From Micromonospora sp. NBC_01796 (GTDB lineage: Bacteria; Actinomycetota; Actinomycetes; Mycobacteriales; Micromonosporaceae), in the NCBI RefSeq assembly GCF_035917455.1, contig NZ_CP109078.1:558001-622000 (forward strand): a stretch of 64,000 nt of DNA, read 5' to 3'. Position numbers and translations under genes: made by a program. The notes below the pieces were generated by a model, which saw only the letters and a list, made by a program, of their open reading frames with translations, made no database searches and had not been told where the DNA came from. This document shows, piece after piece, positions 42,000-50,934 of the stretch. The stretch's first letter is position 1. Each line of letters starts with the position of its first letter.

Positions 42000-42984
42000 C
42001 GTGGACTCGTTCCACCCGGCGCGCCCCCCGCTCGGTCACCGACTCGGCGTCCACCGCCAGGTCCGGCGCCTCGGCCGGTCGCGGTACGCACAACCAGAGC
42101 GCCTTGGGCCGGATGTGCGCCCGCAGCGCCTTGTCGGGTGTGATCAGGTCGCCGTCGAGCTGCCTCGGTTGCCGGCGGTTGCTGGTGATCTGCACCCGTT
42201 GGCAGCGGAAGACCTCCATCCGGGGCACCCGCTTGTGCCGGTTGATCACTCCCCAGAGCAGTTGGGCCCACTGCCCGATCGTGCGCGGGGTGAGGATGGC
42301 GACGTCGAGGTAGCCGTCGTCGGGTTCGGCGTCGGCCAGCAGGCGTACGCCGCCCTGGAGGCGCCCGACGTTGGCCACCAGCACGGTCCGGGCCCGCCGG
42401 CGCAGCGGTGGCTTGTTGTCGATCCGGATGGACACCCGCATCGGCCGGTCGCGCAGGTGGCGTACGGCCCCGACCAGGTACGCCGGCCAGCCGATCCGGG
42501 CCTTGGTCGTCTCGGAGGTGGCGGCGAGCATCTGCGCGTCGAAGCCCATGCCGGCCATCACGGTGAAGACCTGGTTGTCGACCACGCCGACGTCGAGCAG
42601 CCGGCGGCCCCGCTCGATCGCCACCTCGATGCCGGCGGCCACGTCGCCGGAGAGCCCGAGGTTCGCGGCGAGCAGGTTACCGGTGCCCACCGGCAGCACC
42701 GCCATCGCGACTTCGGTGCCGGCCAGCGCGTTCACGCAGGACAGGATGGTGCCGTCGCCACCGCAGACGAAGACCACCTCGACCCCGGCCTCGACCGCCC
42801 GCTGGGCCTGTCCCCGGCCGGGGTCCTCCACCGTGGTCTCGTACCAGAGCGGTTCGGGCCAGCCGGCGTCGGCGAGCGCGCCGGTGACGGTGGTGCGCAA
42901 CTGTGCGGCGTCGACCTTGGTCGGGTTCACCACGACTGCGGAGCGTAGGCCGCCATCACTGTTGGTATCGCTTCGCTGGCTCAC
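41992..42984 (-). CDS. Diacylglycerol/sphingosine kinase-like lipid kinase
   Basis: A 330-residue DAGK_cat/LCB5-type lipid kinase. The nucleotide-binding signature is VFVCGGDGTILSCVNAL (about 69-85), followed by LPVGTGNLLAANLG. The opening AVVVNPTKVD matches the family start. C-terminal strands carry the expected GYLDVAILTPRT and VPRMEVFRCQRVQIT. Such enzymes phosphorylate diacylglycerol or related lipids. It is co-transcribed with the YihY gene (8-bp overlap) and lies near the PAP2 phosphatase, giving a kinase/phosphatase lipid neighbourhood. The GTG at 42984 has a weak CACACT -10 7 nt upstream; ORF length fits the family. Confidence 0.9.
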   Translation of the reverse strand: MSQRSDTNSDGGLRSAVVVNPTKVDAAQLRTTVTGALADAGWPEPLWYETTVEDPGRGQAQRAVEAGVEVVFVCGGDGTILSCVNALAGTEVAMAVLPVGTGNLLAANLGLSGDVAAGIEVAIERGRRLLDVGVVDNQVFTVMAGMGFDAQMLAATSETTKARIGWPAYLVGAVRHLRDRPMRVSIRIDNKPPLRRRARTVLVANVGRLQGGVRLLADAEPDDGYLDVAILTPRTIGQWAQLLWGVINRHKRVPRMEVFRCQRVQITSNRRQPRQLDGDLITPDKALRAHIRPKALWLCVPRPAEAPDLAVDAESVTERGARRVERVHGE

Positions 42985-43061
42985 GGGCGTCAGTGTGCAG
43001 CAAGTCGCGGAGCCGAGCGACCCGGCGGGCCGTGACGTACCCCGCATCGATATGACGTTGG

Positions 43062-43095
43062 CGAACGGGCCGGCGTGGGTACGCCGGCCCGTTCG
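43062..43095 (-). terminator. Strong terminator after the streptogrisin-like gene
   Basis: Perfect 15-bp arms CGAACGGGCCGGCGT / ACGCCGGCCCGTTCG (43062-43076 / 43081-43095) with loop GGGT, 15 bp beyond the stop at 43111 on the minus strand. Confidence 0.8.
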
Positions 43096-43110
43096 TGGTC
43101 TTGCCGCTGC

Positions 43111-44247
43111 TTAGCCGAGCACGAGGCTCAGCCCGTACGCGGAGAGGATCTCCCGGACCGGCTGGAAGTAGGTCGTGCCGCCGCTGGAGCAGTTGCCCGA
43201 GCCACCGGAGGTGACCCCCTGGGCCTGGTTGCCGCTGAGCCACGAGCCGCCCGAGTCACCCGGCTCGGCGCAGGCGTTGGTACGGGTCAGGCCGCCGACC
43301 GAACCCTGCGAGTAGCGCACGGTCTGGTTCTTCGCCTGGACGGTGCCGCAGCGCCACCCGGTGGTGGAGCCCGACCGGCAGATGGAGGCGCCGACGGCCG
43401 ACTCGGTCGAGCCGCGTACGGCCACCGTGGTGCTGCCGCTGTACCGGTTCACCACACCGCGCGGGACCCAGTTGGAGTTGGTCCGGATGAACGAGTAGTC
43501 GTTGCCGGGGAACGAGGAGCCGGCGAAGCTGCCCGCGGCGACCCGGTTCGAACCCTGGACGGCCGAGCCGGTGGTGCCGCAGTGTCCGGCCGAGACGAAG
43601 CCGCCGTTCACCGAGAAGCCGATCGAGCAGCGCCCGCCGCCGATGTAGTACGCGTCCCCGCCCCGGATGTCGTAGAGCGTCTTCGGGGCCTCGGCCGCGA
43701 CGGCGATCCGGACCGAGCCGGCCGGCGCACCGCTGGTGGCGGCGAAGGTGCTGGCTGCCGCGAGACCGTCCGCGGTGGCCTCGACGACCACGGTGTTGCT
43801 GGTGACGTCGACGTACCAGCCGGTGACGGCCTTCGGCGCGGCGGTGCCCTTCGCGTCGAGGGTGTCCTTGATCGCCGTCAGGGCCGACTCGCTGCGGGCG
43901 ACGACCTTCGGCTGCGCACCGGCGGCGCGTACCCGCTCGGCGGACGCGGCGTCGGTGACCGCGACGACAACCTGGCTGCCGTCGGCGAGCCAGGCGCCGC
44001 CGAAGCTGCCGCCGAGGGTGCCGCGCAGCGACTCCTCGGCCTTGGCGGCCCGGTCGTCAGCGGCGAGCCGCGCCTGCACCTGGCCGGCGGTGAGGCCGAG
44101 GTCGCGCTGCATCGCGCTGAGGATCTCCGCGGAGACGGCCGGTGCCGCCTCGCTGGTGGGCTTGGCCGAGGCCGCTTGCGGCAGCGTGGCCAGCATGCCG
44201 GCCGCGAGCAGGATTGCCGCTGCGACAGACGAGGATCTGTGCTGCAT
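43111..44247 (-). CDS. Secreted alpha-lytic/streptogrisin-type serine protease
   Basis: A 378-residue exported protease of family S1E. The signal peptide ends near QAASA (about residue 28). A pro-region follows (about 30-190, with helices and VTGWYVDVTSNTVVVEA), which acts as a folding chaperone in this family. The mature domain (about 195-378) begins DIRGGDAYYIGG. The triad is His in SAGHCG, Asp in GNDYSFIRT and Ser in EPGDSGGSWL. Six cysteines can form the family disulphides. It is likely an extracellular broad-spectrum protease. The ATG has AAGGGA 8 nt upstream and a strong hairpin ends the unit. Confidence 0.92.
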   Translation of the reverse strand: MQHRSSSVAAAILLAAGMLATLPQAASAKPTSEAAPAVSAEILSAMQRDLGLTAGQVQARLAADDRAAKAEESLRGTLGGSFGGAWLADGSQVVVAVTDAASAERVRAAGAQPKVVARSESALTAIKDTLDAKGTAAPKAVTGWYVDVTSNTVVVEATADGLAAASTFAATSGAPAGSVRIAVAAEAPKTLYDIRGGDAYYIGGGRCSIGFSVNGGFVSAGHCGTTGSAVQGSNRVAAGSFAGSSFPGNDYSFIRTNSNWVPRGVVNRYSGSTTVAVRGSTESAVGASICRSGSTTGWRCGTVQAKNQTVRYSQGSVGGLTRTNACAEPGDSGGSWLSGNQAQGVTSGGSGNCSSGGTTYFQPVREILSAYGLSLVLG

Positions 44248-44570
44248 TGACGGTCCCTTCGATTGGGGGTTGAGGAACGCTGCGCACGCTCCGTCCGGAT
44301 CCCGGTCCGGTGCGGCAACGCCCTCAGTGCGCCTCACGCTAGCCCCAATCGATTGATGCAAATACATATCCTCTATGTCATACCTTGCAGTCGACAAGCC
44401 GGCGACCGTCACATCCGGGCCGGTCGGCGCCGGCTCCGGTCGGGACCGGCGCCGGCACGTCGGGCGTACGTCAGGCAGCCGCGCCGAGGGCGTGATTCCA
44501 CGGCGGCGGTCGTTTCCGGCGTAAGGGGAACCGGGGTGGGCCGTGGAGGAGGGCAGAGGACCCCTGCTTC
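44248..44570. other. Divergent gap between protease and VOC genes
   Basis: About 320 bp with no gene. A sharply AT-rich patch (44340-44395) is the likely promoter of the protease on the minus strand. The remainder is GC-rich with a self-complementary GGCGCCGG pair (44426-44433 / 44446-44453). Confidence 0.5.
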
Positions 44571-44576
44571 TATGGT
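44571..44576 (+). promoter_or_regulatory. -10 element TATGGT of the VOC gene
   Basis: TATGGT ends 6 nt before the ATG at 44583 and there is no ribosome site. It is a likely leaderless promoter. Confidence 0.45.
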
Positions 44577-44582
44577 GGGCCG

Positions 44583-45017
44583 ATGGCATCGGTCAAGCAG
44601 TTCCAGGTCACCTTCGACTGTGCAGAACCCGAGCGCGTCGCCCGTTTCTGGTGCGAGGTGTTGGGGTACGTCGTACCGCCGCCGCCGGAGGGGTTCGCCA
44701 CCTGGGACGACTTCGATCGCTCCCTGCCGCCCGAGCGGCAGGGCTCGGCGTTCGCCTGCGTCGACCCCTCGGGGGTGGGCCCGCGGCTGTACTTCCAGCG
44801 CGTACCCGAAGGCAAGGTCGTCAAGAATCGGGTGCATCTCGACGTCCGGGTCGGCACCGGGCTCGTGGGGGAGGAACGCCTGGCCGCACTCGAGGCCGAG
44901 TGCGCACGACTGATCCCGCTCGGCGCGGTACGCGTACGACTACTGACCGCCGACGGCGACAACGAGTCGTGCCTCGTGATGCAGGACGTCGAGGGCAACG
45001 AGTTCTGCCTCGACTGA
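44583..45017 (+). CDS. VOC-family protein (glyoxalase-like domain)
   Basis: A 144-residue vicinal-oxygen-chelate protein. It starts KQFQVTFDCAEPERVARFWCEVLGYVVPPPPEGF, then repeats the fold in PRLYFQRVPEGKVVKNRVHLDVRVGTG, and ends VMQDVEGNEFCLD. It resembles the Glyoxalase_6 subfamily (uncharacterised actinobacterial VOC proteins) rather than true glyoxalase I, and its substrate is unknown. No transcriptional regulator is adjacent. The promoter lies immediately upstream, giving a leaderless mRNA. Confidence 0.85.
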   Translation: MASVKQFQVTFDCAEPERVARFWCEVLGYVVPPPPEGFATWDDFDRSLPPERQGSAFACVDPSGVGPRLYFQRVPEGKVVKNRVHLDVRVGTGLVGEERLAALEAECARLIPLGAVRVRLLTADGDNESCLVMQDVEGNEFCLD

Positions 45018-45164
45018 GTCGCCGCACCCTCGACCGAGTCGCCGCGCCCGACCTACCGAACCCGGTCCGCCGGCTCGAAGCCGCCACTACTGTCAGTACC
45101 GGAGACAGACGCTGCGAGCCAGCCCGCCACCCGGTGCCGGCGACCGGGCCCGGAGGTGACGACG

Positions 45165-46004
45165 ATGAGCCTGCCCGCGAACGCGCCGGTCGTGGTCGGG
45201 GTGGACGACTCCGTACAGGGGATGACGGCGGTGCGGCTGGCCGCCCACGAGGCGGCGGCACACCAACGGACGTTACGGATCGTGCACGCCTTCAACTGGG
45301 TGGCCGACCCGTCGACCCCGCTTGAGGGAGAGCTTCGTGGACCCGCCGAACGGCTTCTCAACGAGGCCGCCCACGCCGCGACGGAGGCCGAACCCGAACT
45401 CCGGCTCTCCTGCGCCCTGATCGAGGGACCGGCGCTCACCACCCTGCTGCGGGAGTCGGGCAGCGCCGCGATGATGGTCCTGGGCGACGGGGGGCTCTCC
45501 GGCCAGACCGCCGTACCGATCGACGCCCTGTCGGTGCAGGTCGCCGCCCGCGCCGGATGCAGTGTGCTGGTCGTACGCGAGAGTTCCCCACCGCCGGGGC
45601 CGGTGCTGGTCGGCATCGACTGCGGCGCCGGTACGACAAACGCCCTCGGCTTCGCGTTCGACTCCGCCTCCTGGCGCGACACCGAACTGGTCGCACTCCG
45701 GATCTGGGAGGCGGACGATCCGTCGGAGGAGCCGGACCCCTCGGTGGCCGAGGAACTCGACGGGGCGTTGGAACCCTGGCGGCAGAAGTACCCGGACGTA
45801 CGGGTCGTCCCCCGGGTCCGCAGCGGCGACTCGAAGCAGATCCTGCTCGGCGAGTCGCACGCGGCCGAGGTCGTGGTGGTGAGCATGCGCGGGGAACAAC
45901 CCTCGCGCAGCATGCTCGGGGCGCTCAGCCAGACCCTGCTCTACCACTCCCCCGCCCCGGTGGTCATCGTCCGGACCGCCCACGAGCTGTACGTGCAGGC
46001 CTGA
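45165..46004 (+). CDS. Universal stress protein, two-domain
   Basis: A 279-residue protein with two UspA domains. Domain one (about 5-140) starts PVVVGVDDSVQGMTAVRLAA; domain two (about 145-279) starts GPVLVGIDCGAGTTNALGFA. The usual ATP-binding G-2x-G-9x-G-(S/T) motif is incomplete in both (MVLGDGGLSGQT and VVVSMRGEQPSRSMLGALSQ), so ATP binding may be weak. Usp proteins of this type help actinomycetes survive hypoxia, redox and starvation stress. The ATG at 45165 has GGAGG 8 nt upstream. It precedes a phosphoketolase gene by 69 bp, and a second Usp gene follows that; the three may form one stress unit. Confidence 0.88.
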   Translation: MSLPANAPVVVGVDDSVQGMTAVRLAAHEAAAHQRTLRIVHAFNWVADPSTPLEGELRGPAERLLNEAAHAATEAEPELRLSCALIEGPALTTLLRESGSAAMMVLGDGGLSGQTAVPIDALSVQVAARAGCSVLVVRESSPPPGPVLVGIDCGAGTTNALGFAFDSASWRDTELVALRIWEADDPSEEPDPSVAEELDGALEPWRQKYPDVRVVPRVRSGDSKQILLGESHAAEVVVVSMRGEQPSRSMLGALSQTLLYHSPAPVVIVRTAHELYVQA

Positions 46005-46073
46005 GCGTCCCCGCTCGGGGGACATCCACCGATCCGGCTGCGCGAGCACCCGGCAGGCGGCAGGCTCAGACCG

Positions 46074-48455
46074 ATGGACACCGCGCTGGATCCGCACGCC
46101 CCGCTCACCGACGACGAGTTGCGTCGGCTGAACGCGTACTGGCGGGCGGCGAACTACCTGACCGTCGGCCAGATCTACCTGATGACCAACCCGCTGCTGC
46201 GGGAGCCGCTGACCCCGGACCAGATCAAGCCCCGGCTGCTCGGACACTGGGGCACCAGCCCCGGGCTGAACCTGATCTACGCGCATCTGAACCGGACCAT
46301 CGTCCGGCGCCGGCTGCCGATGATCTTCGTGACCGGGCCGGGACACGGCGGCCCGGCGGTCGTGGCGAACACCTGGCTGGAGGGGACGTACAGCGAGCGG
46401 TACCCGTCGGTGGACCGGGACGAGGCCGGGATGGAACGGCTGTTCCGCCAGTTCTCCTTCCCCGGCGGCATCCCCAGCCACGTCTCCGCCGAGGTGCCGG
46501 GCTCGATCCACGAGGGCGGTGAACTCGGCTACTCCCTGATGCACAGCTACGGCGCCGCGTTCGACAATCCCGACCTGATAGTGGCCTGCGTGATCGGCGA
46601 CGGCGAGGCGGAGACCGGGCCGCTCGCCGGGAGCTGGCTGTCGAACGTCTTCCTCAATCCGGCCAGGGACGGGGCCGTACTGCCGATCCTGCACCTCAAC
46701 GGGTACAAGATCGGCAATCCGGCGATCCTCGACCGGATCCCCCAGCAGGACCTGCTCTCCGTGCTGCACGGCTACGGCTACCGCCCGTACGTGGTTGCCG
46801 GTGACGATCCGGACCGGGTGCACCGGGAACTCGCCGCCACCCTGGACCGGGCCCTGGACGAGATCGCCACCATCCAGGGCCGGGCCAGGAGCACCGGCGT
46901 GGTCGAACGTCCCCGCTGGCCGATGATCGTGCTCCGTACGCCCAAGGGTTGGACCGGACCGCGCGAGGTCGACGGACGCCGGGTCGAGGGGACCTTCCGC
47001 GCCCACCAGGTCCCGCTGGCCGGGGTACGGGACAACCCGGAGCACCTGGCCCAGTTGGAGCGGTGGCTGCGCGGCTACCGCCCCGAGGAGCTGTTCGACG
47101 CCACCGGTTCACCCGTACCCGAGGTGTGTGCCCTGGTGCCCGAGGGCGACCTGCGGATGAGCGCGAACCCGCGTACCAATGGTGGCGAGGTGCTGCGCGA
47201 CCTGGTGCTGCCCGAATACCGCGAGTACGGCGTGGCCGTGCCGGAGCCCGGCGCCACCGCGACCGGCGCGACCACCCCGACCGGCCGGTGGCTGCGTGAC
47301 GTGATCGTGGCCAACCCGGACCGGTTCCGGCTCTTCGGCCCGGACGAGGTGGCCTCCAACAAGCTGGACGCGGTCTTCGAGGTCACCGACCGGGTCTTCG
47401 TCGCCGACCGGGAGCCCGGTGACGACCACCTCTCCCCCGACGGCCGGGTGATGGAGGTGCTCTCCGAACACCTCTGCGAGGGCTGGCTGGAGGGTTACCT
47501 GCTCACCGGCCGGCACGGCGTCTTCACCAGCTACGAGGCGTTCATCCACATCGTCGACTCGATGGTCAACCAGCACGCGAAGTGGCTCAAGACGACCAGC
47601 GACATCCCCTGGCGCCGGCCGCTGGCATCGCTGAACTACCTGCTCTCCAGCCATGTCTGGCGGCAGGACCACAACGGCTTCTCGCACCAGGATCCGGGTT
47701 TCATCGACCACGTGGTGAACAAGAAGGCCGAGGTGGTCCGGGTCTACCTGCCGCCGGACGCGAACACTCTGCTGTCCATCATGGACCACTGCCTGCGCAG
47801 CCGGCACTACATCAACGTGGTGGTCGCCGGGAAGCAGCCCAGCCCGAACTGGCTGTCGATGGACGAGGCGGTCCTGCACTGCCAGCGCGGGCTGGGGATC
47901 TGGGGCTGGGCCAGCACCGACGAGGGGTCCGAGCCGGACGTGGTGCTGGCCTGCGCCGGTGACGTACCGACCCTGGAGACGCTGGCCGCCGCCGACCTGC
48001 TCCGGCGGCACCTGCCCGACCTGCGGGTACGGGTGGTGAACGTGGTCGACCTGATGCGCCTGCAGTCCGAGGTCGCCCATCCGCACGGCCTGCCCGACGC
48101 CCAGTTCGACACCATCTTCACCCGGAACAAGCCGGTGATCTTCGCGTACCACGGTTATCCGGCGCTGATCCACCGGCTGACCTACCGCCGGGCCAACCAC
48201 GACAACCTGCACGTACGCGGCTATCAGGAGGAGGGGACCACCACCACGCCGTTCGACATGGTGATGCTCAACCAGCTCGACCGGTTCCACCTGGTGGTCG
48301 ACGTGATCGACCGGGTACCCGGCCTCTCCGCCCGAGCGGCGCACCTGCGCCAGTCCATGATCGACGCCCGGCAGGAGTGCCAGGACTACACCCGCCGCTA
48401 CGGCGAGGACGCCCCACGGGTGGCCGAGTGGCGCTGGATCGGCACCCGCGGTTGA
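46074..48455 (+). CDS. xfp: Xylulose-5-phosphate/fructose-6-phosphate phosphoketolase
   Basis: A 793-residue thiamine-diphosphate enzyme, the full family length. It cleaves xylulose 5-phosphate (and fructose 6-phosphate) with phosphate to acetyl phosphate plus glyceraldehyde 3-phosphate or erythrose 4-phosphate. Recognisable blocks are [53 protein letters not shown], the thiamine-diphosphate motif [16 protein letters not shown], and [19 protein letters not shown]. Substrate-binding His and Lys/Arg residues in these motifs appear intact. The ATG at 46074 lies 7 nt after CAGGCT, a weak -10, and no ribosome site is visible. Flanked by universal stress genes on both sides, it may feed acetyl phosphate during hypoxia or stress. 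Confidence 0.95.
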   Translation: MDTALDPHAPLTDDELRRLNAYWRAANYLTVGQIYLMTNPLLREPLTPDQIKPRLLGHWGTSPGLNLIYAHLNRTIVRRRLPMIFVTGPGHGGPAVVANTWLEGTYSERYPSVDRDEAGMERLFRQFSFPGGIPSHVSAEVPGSIHEGGELGYSLMHSYGAAFDNPDLIVACVIGDGEAETGPLAGSWLSNVFLNPARDGAVLPILHLNGYKIGNPAILDRIPQQDLLSVLHGYGYRPYVVAGDDPDRVHRELAATLDRALDEIATIQGRARSTGVVERPRWPMIVLRTPKGWTGPREVDGRRVEGTFRAHQVPLAGVRDNPEHLAQLERWLRGYRPEELFDATGSPVPEVCALVPEGDLRMSANPRTNGGEVLRDLVLPEYREYGVAVPEPGATATGATTPTGRWLRDVIVANPDRFRLFGPDEVASNKLDAVFEVTDRVFVADREPGDDHLSPDGRVMEVLSEHLCEGWLEGYLLTGRHGVFTSYEAFIHIVDSMVNQHAKWLKTTSDIPWRRPLASLNYLLSSHVWRQDHNGFSHQDPGFIDHVVNKKAEVVRVYLPPDANTLLSIMDHCLRSRHYINVVVAGKQPSPNWLSMDEAVLHCQRGLGIWGWASTDEGSEPDVVLACAGDVPTLETLAAADLLRRHLPDLRVRVVNVVDLMRLQSEVAHPHGLPDAQFDTIFTRNKPVIFAYHGYPALIHRLTYRRANHDNLHVRGYQEEGTTTTPFDMVMLNQLDRFHLVVDVIDRVPGLSARAAHLRQSMIDARQECQDYTRRYGEDAPRVAEWRWIGTRG

Positions 48456-48481
48456 CCCCGGCACCGCGAACTGAGGCAGAC

Positions 48482-49384
48482 ATGACCGACAGACCGATCC
48501 TGGTGGGCTACGACGCCTCCGAGGGGGCCCGCCTCGCGCTCGCCTGGGCGCTGGACGAGGCCGCCCGGACCGGCACGTCGGTCCTGCTGGCGTACGCCTT
48601 CGAGTGGATGACCGCCGCGACCTGGATCGGACCCGGTCCCGGCCCCGGCACCTGGCCGGACGAGACGACCCGGCGGGCGGTCGGGGAGATGGTCTCCGCC
48701 GCGGTCACCGAGGCCACCGACGCCCACCCGGGCCTGACCGTACGGGGCGAGGTGCTCGACACCCCGGCCGGGATCGGACTGGCGCAGCGGTCCGCCGACG
48801 CGGCGCTGGTGGTGCTGGGCAGCCGTGGGCACGGTGGCTTCAGCGGCCTGCTCGCCGGCTCGACCACCATCTCGGTCAGCGCCCACGCGCACTGCCCGGT
48901 CGTGGTGGTGCGCCCCCTGCCCGACGCTGGTCCGGGTGCCGAACCCGGACGGAGGCGGATCGTGGCCGGGGCGGACGGTTCGCCGTACGCCCGGCTCGCG
49001 CTCGCCTGGGCGGTCGAGCGGGCGGTGAGCCGGGCCGCCCCGCTGCACGCGATCCGGGCCTGGGCCGAGCCGAGGGCACCCTGGCGTCCAGCCGACCTGG
49101 ATCCGGCCGAGGTCACCCGGACCGAGCTGAACGCGCTGGACGAGGAGCTGGCCGGCTGGCGGGACCGGTACCCGGATCTGCCGATCACCGGCGAGGTGGT
49201 GACCGGTCACCCGACCGAAGTGCTGGTCGAGGCGAGCCGGCAGGCCCAACTGGTGGTGGTCGGCACCCGCGGTCACGGCGGTTTCCGGGGGCTGGTGCTC
49301 GGCTCGGTCAGCCAGCAACTGCTGCACCACGCGGAGTCCCCGGTCGCGGTGATCCGCGAGCTTCCGCCGGACACCGCCCGATAG
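48482..49384 (+). CDS. Universal stress protein, tandem ATP-binding type
   Basis: A 300-residue protein with two UspA domains, each keeping the nucleotide motif: VVLGSRGHGGFSGLLAGSTT in the first and VVVGTRGHGGFRGLVLGSVS in the second. Domain starts are PILVGYDASEGARLAL and RRIVAGADGSPYARLAL. This matches the ATP-binding G-2x-G-9x-GS class. The ATG at 48482 has GAGG 7 nt upstream, 26 bp after the phosphoketolase stop, so the two genes are probably co-transcribed. Similar Usp proteins are among the strongest hypoxia-induced genes in actinobacteria. A 15-bp minisatellite follows at the 3' end. Confidence 0.9.
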   Translation: MTDRPILVGYDASEGARLALAWALDEAARTGTSVLLAYAFEWMTAATWIGPGPGPGTWPDETTRRAVGEMVSAAVTEATDAHPGLTVRGEVLDTPAGIGLAQRSADAALVVLGSRGHGGFSGLLAGSTTISVSAHAHCPVVVVRPLPDAGPGAEPGRRRIVAGADGSPYARLALAWAVERAVSRAAPLHAIRAWAEPRAPWRPADLDPAEVTRTELNALDEELAGWRDRYPDLPITGEVVTGHPTEVLVEASRQAQLVVVGTRGHGGFRGLVLGSVSQQLLHHAESPVAVIRELPPDTAR

Positions 49385-49390
49385 CCCCTC

Positions 49391-49450
49391 GACCGCGAAT
49401 CACCCGACCGCGAATCACCCGACCGCGAATCACCCGGCCGCGAATCACTC
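49391..49450. repeat. 15-bp tandem minisatellite (4 copies) at a gene junction
   Basis: Four copies of GACCGCGAATCACCC (49391, 49406, 49421, and a variant from 49436) fill the gap between the convergent Usp and acyltransferase genes. The fourth copy contains the acyltransferase stop codon (49445-49447). Confidence 0.85.
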
Positions 49451-49945
49451 GGCCGTTTCGAGCAGGGTGCCGGTGACCCGTGCCCGGGGTCCGAGGGCCC
49501 GACCGCCGGGCGGGACGTCGTCCAGCACGGTGGCGCCCGCTCCGATCTTCGCGCCCCGCCCGATCACGATCGGTCCGAGTACGGTCGCACCCGCGCCCAG
49601 CGTCACCTCGTCACCGATGACCGGCTCACCGCTGTGGTCCCGTCGCCCGATCGTCACCTGGTGGTACGCGTTCACGTCCCGCCCGAGCCGGGCGTCACGG
49701 TGGAACACCAGCCCGTACGGGTGGAACAGGCGCAGTCCCGGGCCGCAGTTCAGCTCCCGGGGGAGGTCGCTGTTCGTACCGAGGCGGATGACCAGCAGGT
49801 TCAACACCTTGTACGGCACCGTCCAGCACCTGCGCGTGAGGGTACGGCGGGCGACCGTCCACTGCCCGAAGCGGAAGACCGCTAGCACGAGCCGTACCAA
49901 CGGGTCCCGGTTCCGCCGAAAGTCCTGCCGGAGCGTATCGAACAT
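49445..49945 (-). CDS. Serine O-acetyltransferase-like hexapeptide acyltransferase
   Basis: A 166-residue left-handed beta-helix enzyme. Residues about 70-155 carry hexapeptide repeats (LRLFHPYGLVFHRDARLGRDV, VIGDEVTLGAGATVLGPIVIGRGAKIGAGATVL). The catalytic-type histidines in LFHPYG and AYHQVTIGRR match serine acetyltransferases and related sugar or phosphonate acyltransferases. The N-terminal helical region is shorter than in CysE. The acceptor is uncertain; polysaccharide acylation is equally plausible. The stop codon lies inside a 15-bp minisatellite, so the C-terminus may be length-polymorphic. No ribosome site is obvious before the ATG at 49945. Confidence 0.82.
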   Translation of the reverse strand: MFDTLRQDFRRNRDPLVRLVLAVFRFGQWTVARRTLTRRCWTVPYKVLNLLVIRLGTNSDLPRELNCGPGLRLFHPYGLVFHRDARLGRDVNAYHQVTIGRRDHSGEPVIGDEVTLGAGATVLGPIVIGRGAKIGAGATVLDDVPPGGRALGPRARVTGTLLETAE

Positions 49946-50040
49946 GATGCAGAGCGTAAGACCCGTAGCCGGGCGGCCCCTAGCCGAACGGCCCAGGGCA
50001 ATCGGTCAGAAATGCGACAAGCTAGGACCGGTACCGCCGT

Positions 50041-50838
50041 CTAGCCGAGCAGACCCGGCCCACGGTAGAGCAGGGCGTGCAGGCGCGCGTGCTCCTCGTG
50101 GGTGCCGATGGCGACCCGGCGCGCGGGATGATCGAGGTAGTGCCGGATCGCGCCGGTCAGGAACTCCGGGGAGACCGCGTACCGGTCGAACCAGACCGTT
50201 GCCCGCCTGCGCCGCAGAAGGCTGGTCGAGTCCCGCCGCCGCACCCGCAGGACGAGCCGGTTGTTGTGACGGCGTCCCTTCAGCCGGCCGGACGGCACCT
50301 CCGCCCACGGCAACTCCGTACCCCCGAACGGTCCGGGCAGGAACAGTCCGTCCCGTCGCAGTTCCAGGTCGGCGCCGCGACGGATCTCCAGCAGCACCAT
50401 CGCGATGGCCACGACCACGCCCGTCACGGCGATCAGCGTGACGATCCAGGCGAACCAGGTGACCCAACCGTCCCCGTCCAGACCCTCGTACGAGAAGATC
50501 CAGAGTTGGATCGTCGGCAGGCCGGCGAAGAGCACCCAGGCCCGGTCGGTCCGCCACCACGCGCGGGCGGGCGCGACCAGGACCGGCGGCCCCCCGAGGG
50601 TGGGCGGGGCGAAACCGGTCACCGCTCGGACGGACTCGTCCCGGCCGTTCACCCACAGCAGGAGGAACTGGGCAGCAAGGATGGCCAGGCCGCCGGCGAG
50701 GTAGACCGGCTCCCCGTATCCGGTATCCCGAAGCCGGCCGGCACCGAGCAGCCAGGCGACGAGGAACGCGACGTATCCGAAAAGGACGGCGTACTGCACC
50801 GCGCGGGACGGGCCCGGGGTCGGCGGCTGCACGGTCAC
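50041..50838 (-). CDS. Hypothetical four-TM protein with PH-like tail
   Basis: This 265-residue membrane protein is not a named family. Four membrane segments are seen at about residues 15-33, 43-62, 98-117 and 125-150. The soluble C-terminal part (about 155-265) has strands FLPGPFGGTELPWAEV and NRLVLRVRR, typical of PH-like domains linked to membrane proteins. The GTG at 50838 was chosen because AGGA lies about 10 nt upstream; the frame stays open further. Neighbours do not indicate a role. Confidence 0.65.
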   Translation of the reverse strand: MTVQPPTPGPSRAVQYAVLFGYVAFLVAWLLGAGRLRDTGYGEPVYLAGGLAILAAQFLLLWVNGRDESVRAVTGFAPPTLGGPPVLVAPARAWWRTDRAWVLFAGLPTIQLWIFSYEGLDGDGWVTWFAWIVTLIAVTGVVVAIAMVLLEIRRGADLELRRDGLFLPGPFGGTELPWAEVPSGRLKGRRHNNRLVLRVRRRDSTSLLRRRRATVWFDRYAVSPEFLTGAIRHYLDHPARRVAIGTHEEHARLHALLYRGPGLLG

Positions 50839-50934
50839 GATGGGTCGGTCCTGCCGATGACATGCACGCCGGCAGGGTAGCCGGGGTCCGCCACGAAACC
50901 CCATCGGCCACGGCGGCTCCGGGACGAGTGGGAC

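Noticed and set aside
49391-49450. Possible CRISPR array at the 15-bp repeats
   Set aside because: The copies are directly adjacent with no spacers, and no cas genes are present.
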